In this document: positions 61,673 to 64,000 of the stretch, piece by piece | How the letters are laid out: each line of letters starts with the position of its first letter | How positions within the stretch are numbered: position 1 is the stretch's first letter | Notes under the pieces: generated by a model | The model's input: the letters and a program-made list of their open reading frames with translations, nothing else | Database searches by the model: none | What the model was told of the DNA's origin: nothing | Origin: Atopomonas hussainii | GTDB lineage: Bacteria; Pseudomonadota; Gammaproteobacteria; Pseudomonadales; Pseudomonadaceae | Direction of reading: 5' to 3' | DNA: 64,000 bases | Assembly: GCF_900109735.1 (NCBI RefSeq) | Contig: NZ_FOAS01000008.1 | Span: 124,001-188,000, forward strand | Position numbers and translations under genes: made by a program

Positions 61673-63337
61673 GTGGAACGCGAATACATGGAATTCGACG
61701 TCGTCGTCGTCGGTGCAGGCCCCGCAGGCTTGTCCGCCGCCTGTCGACTGAAGCAAAAGGCCGCTGACGCCGGTAAAGAACTGAGTGTCTGCGTGGTCGA
61801 AAAAGGTTCCGAGGTCGGCGCCCACATTCTCTCTGGTGCTGTGTTTGAGCCGCGCGCCCTAGAAGAGCTGTTCCCGAACTGGAAAGAGCTTGAAGCGCCG
61901 CTAAATACGCCGGTTAAGCGCGACGACATCTACTTCCTGCAGAGCGAAGAAAAGGCCGTCAAACTGCCTGATCTGCTCGTGCCTAAGACCATGCACAACC
62001 ATGGCAACTACATTATTTCGCTGGGTAACCTGTGCCGTTGGTTGGCGCAGCAGGCAGAAAACCTGGGCGTAGAAATTTACCCGGGTTTCACCGCGCAAGA
62101 GCTGCTGGTTGACGACAACAACGTCGTGCGCGGCATCGTGACCGGTGACTTGGGCGTTGACCGCGAAGGCAATCCGAAAGACGGCATGTACACCCCGGGT
62201 ATGGAGCTGCGCGGCAAGTACACCCTGTTTGCCGAGGGCTGCCGCGGCCACTTGGGCAAAGAGCTGATTGCCAAATACAGCCTGGATAGCGAAGCCGATG
62301 CCCAGCATTACGGCATTGGTATTAAAGAGCTGTGGGAAATCGACCCCGCCAAGCACGAGCAAGGCTTGGTGGTGCACACCGCTGGCTGGCCGCTGGATAC
62401 CTTGGGCACCGAAAACACCGGTGGTTCGTTCCTCTATCACTTGGAAAATAACCAAGTGGTTGTGGGCTTGATCATCGACCTGTCCTACGGCAACCCGCAC
62501 CTGTCGCCGTTTGATGAGTTCCAGCGTTACAAGCATCACCCCAAAATCAAACAGTACCTCGAAGGCGGCAAGCGCATTTGCTACGGCGCTCGCGCTATCT
62601 GTAAAGGTGGCTTGAACTCGCTGCCGAAGATGGTCTTCCCGGGCGGCGCACTGGTGGGTTGTGATCTGGGTACGTTGAACTTCGCCAAGATCAAAGGCAG
62701 TCACACCGCCATGAAGTCGGGCATGTTGGCTGCGGATGCTGTGGCCGATGCGCTGTTGGCTGGTGGTGAAGGCGGCGACGTGCTGAACAGCTACGTGGAA
62801 GGCTTCAAGGCTAGCTGGCTGTACGCCGAGCTGTTCCGTTCGCGTAACTTTGGCCCGGCTATTCACAAGTACGGTGCGCTGTTGGGCGGTGCTTTCAACT
62901 ACGTCGACCAAAATATCTTTGGCGGCAAAATGCCATTCACTCTGCGTGACACTAAGCCAGACTACGCCTGCTTAAAGCCGGCGGCTGACTGCGCGAAGAT
63001 CAGCTATCCCAAGCCGGATGGTAAGATCAGCTTCGACAAGCTGTCTTCGGTGTTCCTCTCTAACACCAACCATGAAGAAGAGCAGCCGTGCCACCTGAAG
63101 CTTAAAGACGACTCGATTCCGCTGGCGAAAAACTTGCCGCTGTACGACGAGCCTGCGCAGCGTTACTGCCCGGCTGGTGTGTACGAGATCGTTGAAAAGG
63201 AAGACGGCGAGAAGCGCTTCCAGATCAACGCGCAGAACTGCGTACACTGCAAAACCTGCGACATTAAAGACCCAGCCCAGAACATCACGTGGGTGGCACC
63301 AGAAGGTGCTGGTGGTCCGAACTACCCGAACATGTAA
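61673..63337 (+). CDS. etfD: Electron transfer flavoprotein-ubiquinone oxidoreductase
   Basis: This 554-residue membrane-bound enzyme passes electrons from ETF to ubiquinone. It has FAD motif 'VVVVGAGPAGLSAACRL' (about 10-26), a ubiquinone-binding domain, and the [4Fe-4S] cysteines C499, C523, C526 and C529 ('NCVHCKTCDIKDP'). It starts at a GTG, chosen for the AGGAGA site seven bases upstream; an ATG six codons later is possible. It is divergent from etfB-etfA and has a PsrA-like box at its promoter. Confidence 0.95.
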   Translation: MEREYMEFDVVVVGAGPAGLSAACRLKQKAADAGKELSVCVVEKGSEVGAHILSGAVFEPRALEELFPNWKELEAPLNTPVKRDDIYFLQSEEKAVKLPDLLVPKTMHNHGNYIISLGNLCRWLAQQAENLGVEIYPGFTAQELLVDDNNVVRGIVTGDLGVDREGNPKDGMYTPGMELRGKYTLFAEGCRGHLGKELIAKYSLDSEADAQHYGIGIKELWEIDPAKHEQGLVVHTAGWPLDTLGTENTGGSFLYHLENNQVVVGLIIDLSYGNPHLSPFDEFQRYKHHPKIKQYLEGGKRICYGARAICKGGLNSLPKMVFPGGALVGCDLGTLNFAKIKGSHTAMKSGMLAADAVADALLAGGEGGDVLNSYVEGFKASWLYAELFRSRNFGPAIHKYGALLGGAFNYVDQNIFGGKMPFTLRDTKPDYACLKPAADCAKISYPKPDGKISFDKLSSVFLSNTNHEEEQPCHLKLKDDSIPLAKNLPLYDEPAQRYCPAGVYEIVEKEDGEKRFQINAQNCVHCKTCDIKDPAQNITWVAPEGAGGPNYPNM

Positions 63338-63346
63338 ATGTTCAAA

Positions 63347-63380
63347 AACAACAAAGCCCGCGATTGCGGGCTTTGTTGTT
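63347..63380. terminator. Bidirectional terminator between etf-QO and cspD
   Basis: AACAACAAAGCCCGC and its exact complement form a 15-bp stem with the loop GATT. A/T-rich ends give U tracts on both strands. Confidence 0.85.
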
Positions 63381-63394
63381 TAAGGGCCGTAGAA

Positions 63395-63649
63395 TTAAGC
63401 GTGTTCAGTAGTGCGTGCTTGCGTGGAGCTTGCAGGCGCGGAGGTTTCCAGTGCGCTGATTTTTACGGCGTGCAGGCCTTTGGGGCCTTGAATGATCTCA
63501 AACTGCACCGGCTGACCGGCCTTGAGAGTCTTGTAGCCATCCATTTCGATGGCGGAGTAGTGCACAAACAAGTCTTCGTCACTGCCATCGGCAATAATGA
63601 AGCCATACCCTTTTGCGTTGTTGAACCACTTGACCTTGCCGCTCAGCAT
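63395..63649 (-). CDS. cspD: Cold-shock domain protein, CspD type
   Basis: This 84-residue protein has the cold-shock fold with RNP1 'KGYGFI' and RNP2 'LFVHYSAI' (about 13-34) and a short Ser/Thr/Ala-rich tail. It binds single-stranded nucleic acids. In E. coli CspD inhibits replication in stationary phase, and the gene is next to clpS as here. ATG 63649 is the family start; the 32 residues upstream are not. A hairpin lies in its leader (63699-63732). Confidence 0.92.
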   Translation of the reverse strand: MLSGKVKWFNNAKGYGFIIADGSDEDLFVHYSAIEMDGYKTLKAGQPVQFEIIQGPKGLHAVKISALETSAPASSTQARTTEHA

Positions 63650-63698
63650 GCCTGTATCCCTCTGCAAGCCACCCCGAGGCTGGGGTATTATCCACAAC

Positions 63699-63732
63699 GC
63701 CTTGAAGGTAAGTGTCCTCACTCCTTCAAGGC
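63699..63732. other. Hairpin in the cspD-clpS intergenic region
   Basis: GCCTTGAAGG (63699-63708) and CCTTCAAGGC (63723-63732) form a perfect 10-bp stem. A second partial hairpin (ACCAC...GTGGT, near 63733-63766) lies beside it. They sit in the probable cspD leader, so they could act as a cold-shock RNA structure or an operator. Confidence 0.4.
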
Positions 63733-63853
63733 ACCACGACCGCACAATTGCGGGTATCTTGTGGTTGTAGCACTGAATCGCGACAAGTCAAGCTCGTCGA
63801 ATGTTTAAATGCGAACTTTATCGCGCGAACCGGACAATAGAACGACCAAAACC

Positions 63854-64000
63854 ATGCAAAGCCTTGAAAATCAGCGACAGCGCATTCAACTCAGTAATAA
63901 CCCAGATGACCCGCAGCATGACGTGCATGACGATTGGGGATTGGCGGTTGAGGAGAGTAAGCCAGAGCTGAAGCCGCCGGCCATGTACAAGGTCATCATG
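63854..64000 (+). CDS. clpS: ATP-dependent Clp protease adaptor ClpS (partial)
   Basis: The first 49 residues are in the window. The flexible N-terminal extension ends with 'PPAMYKVIM', the start of the ClpS core that normally continues LNDDYTPM. ClpS hands N-degron substrates to ClpA. The Asp/His-rich extension 'NPDDPQHDVHDDWG' is usual for Pseudomonas ClpS. There is no strong ribosome binding site before the ATG. It is divergent from cspD, as in many gammaproteobacteria. Confidence 0.88.
   Translation, partial: MQSLENQRQRIQLSNNPDDPQHDVHDDWGLAVEESKPELKPPAMYKVIM

Noticed and set aside
61901-62911. 336-codon open frame antisense to etf-QO
   Set aside because: It is a shadow of a highly conserved gene, with no start signal and no domain.

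Overview
The window looks like a chromosomal segment of a Pseudomonadaceae bacterium of moderate GC content (I cannot name the species). The evidence is the Pseudomonas-type gene content: edd-glk next to gap, etfBA divergent from etf-QO with a PsrA-like box, a cspD/clpS pair, a cpxR/spy-like/sensor-kinase operon beside yciI, yciB and a PHP gene, and a lipA-lif lipase/foldase pair.

Layout. 1-2672 is the right end of an integrated element: a ParDE-type toxin-antitoxin pair, a P4-type integrase, and a 3' fragment of tRNA-Pro(GGG) followed by the original tRNA terminator (attR). 2754-6366 is a five-gene operon (GFA protein, LtrA, AhpD-like, cupin, MdaB) divergent from an HxlR regulator. 6432-17899 is a mosaic of small metabolic genes, each beside a regulator: MFS/LysR, tautomerase/TetR, enoyl-CoA hydratase/AraC, YqhD-type alcohol dehydrogenase/AraC, Rieske oxygenase plus rubredoxin/GlxA-type AraC, and a thioesterase. 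Two of these regulators (LysR and the YqhC-like AraC) are each broken by one in-frame stop codon.

17993-32955 is largely core: an ABC exporter pair divergent from tesA, an envelope gene run (L,D-transpeptidase, binding-protein-like, two lipoproteins), yciO, trpS, scpA-scpB, two Tat-signal proteins, a TetR regulator and a nitroreductase. 33007-39797 holds the Cpx-like envelope stress operon with a CpxR-type box, yciI, yciB, a PHP phosphoesterase and the lipase/foldase pair with a sigma-54-type promoter. 40317-41667 is the most unusual stretch: a textbook LexA box overlaps a promoter that drives a 31-residue hydrophobic peptide, followed by an Xre/RES toxin-antitoxin pair. Next come a secreted PLC-like/lectin protein, ugd, galU, a VOC protein, gor, a TRIC-family protein, a MITE-like repeat, and a bufferin-type copper RiPP operon (bufA-bufB-bufC-doxX) with a candidate ECF promoter.

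52034-59612 is central carbon metabolism: mgsA-pyk-gap on one strand and edd-glk-mutarotase-aldo/keto reductase on the other, with HexR-like palindromes between gap and edd. The window ends with etfBA, etf-QO, cspD and the first 49 codons of clpS.
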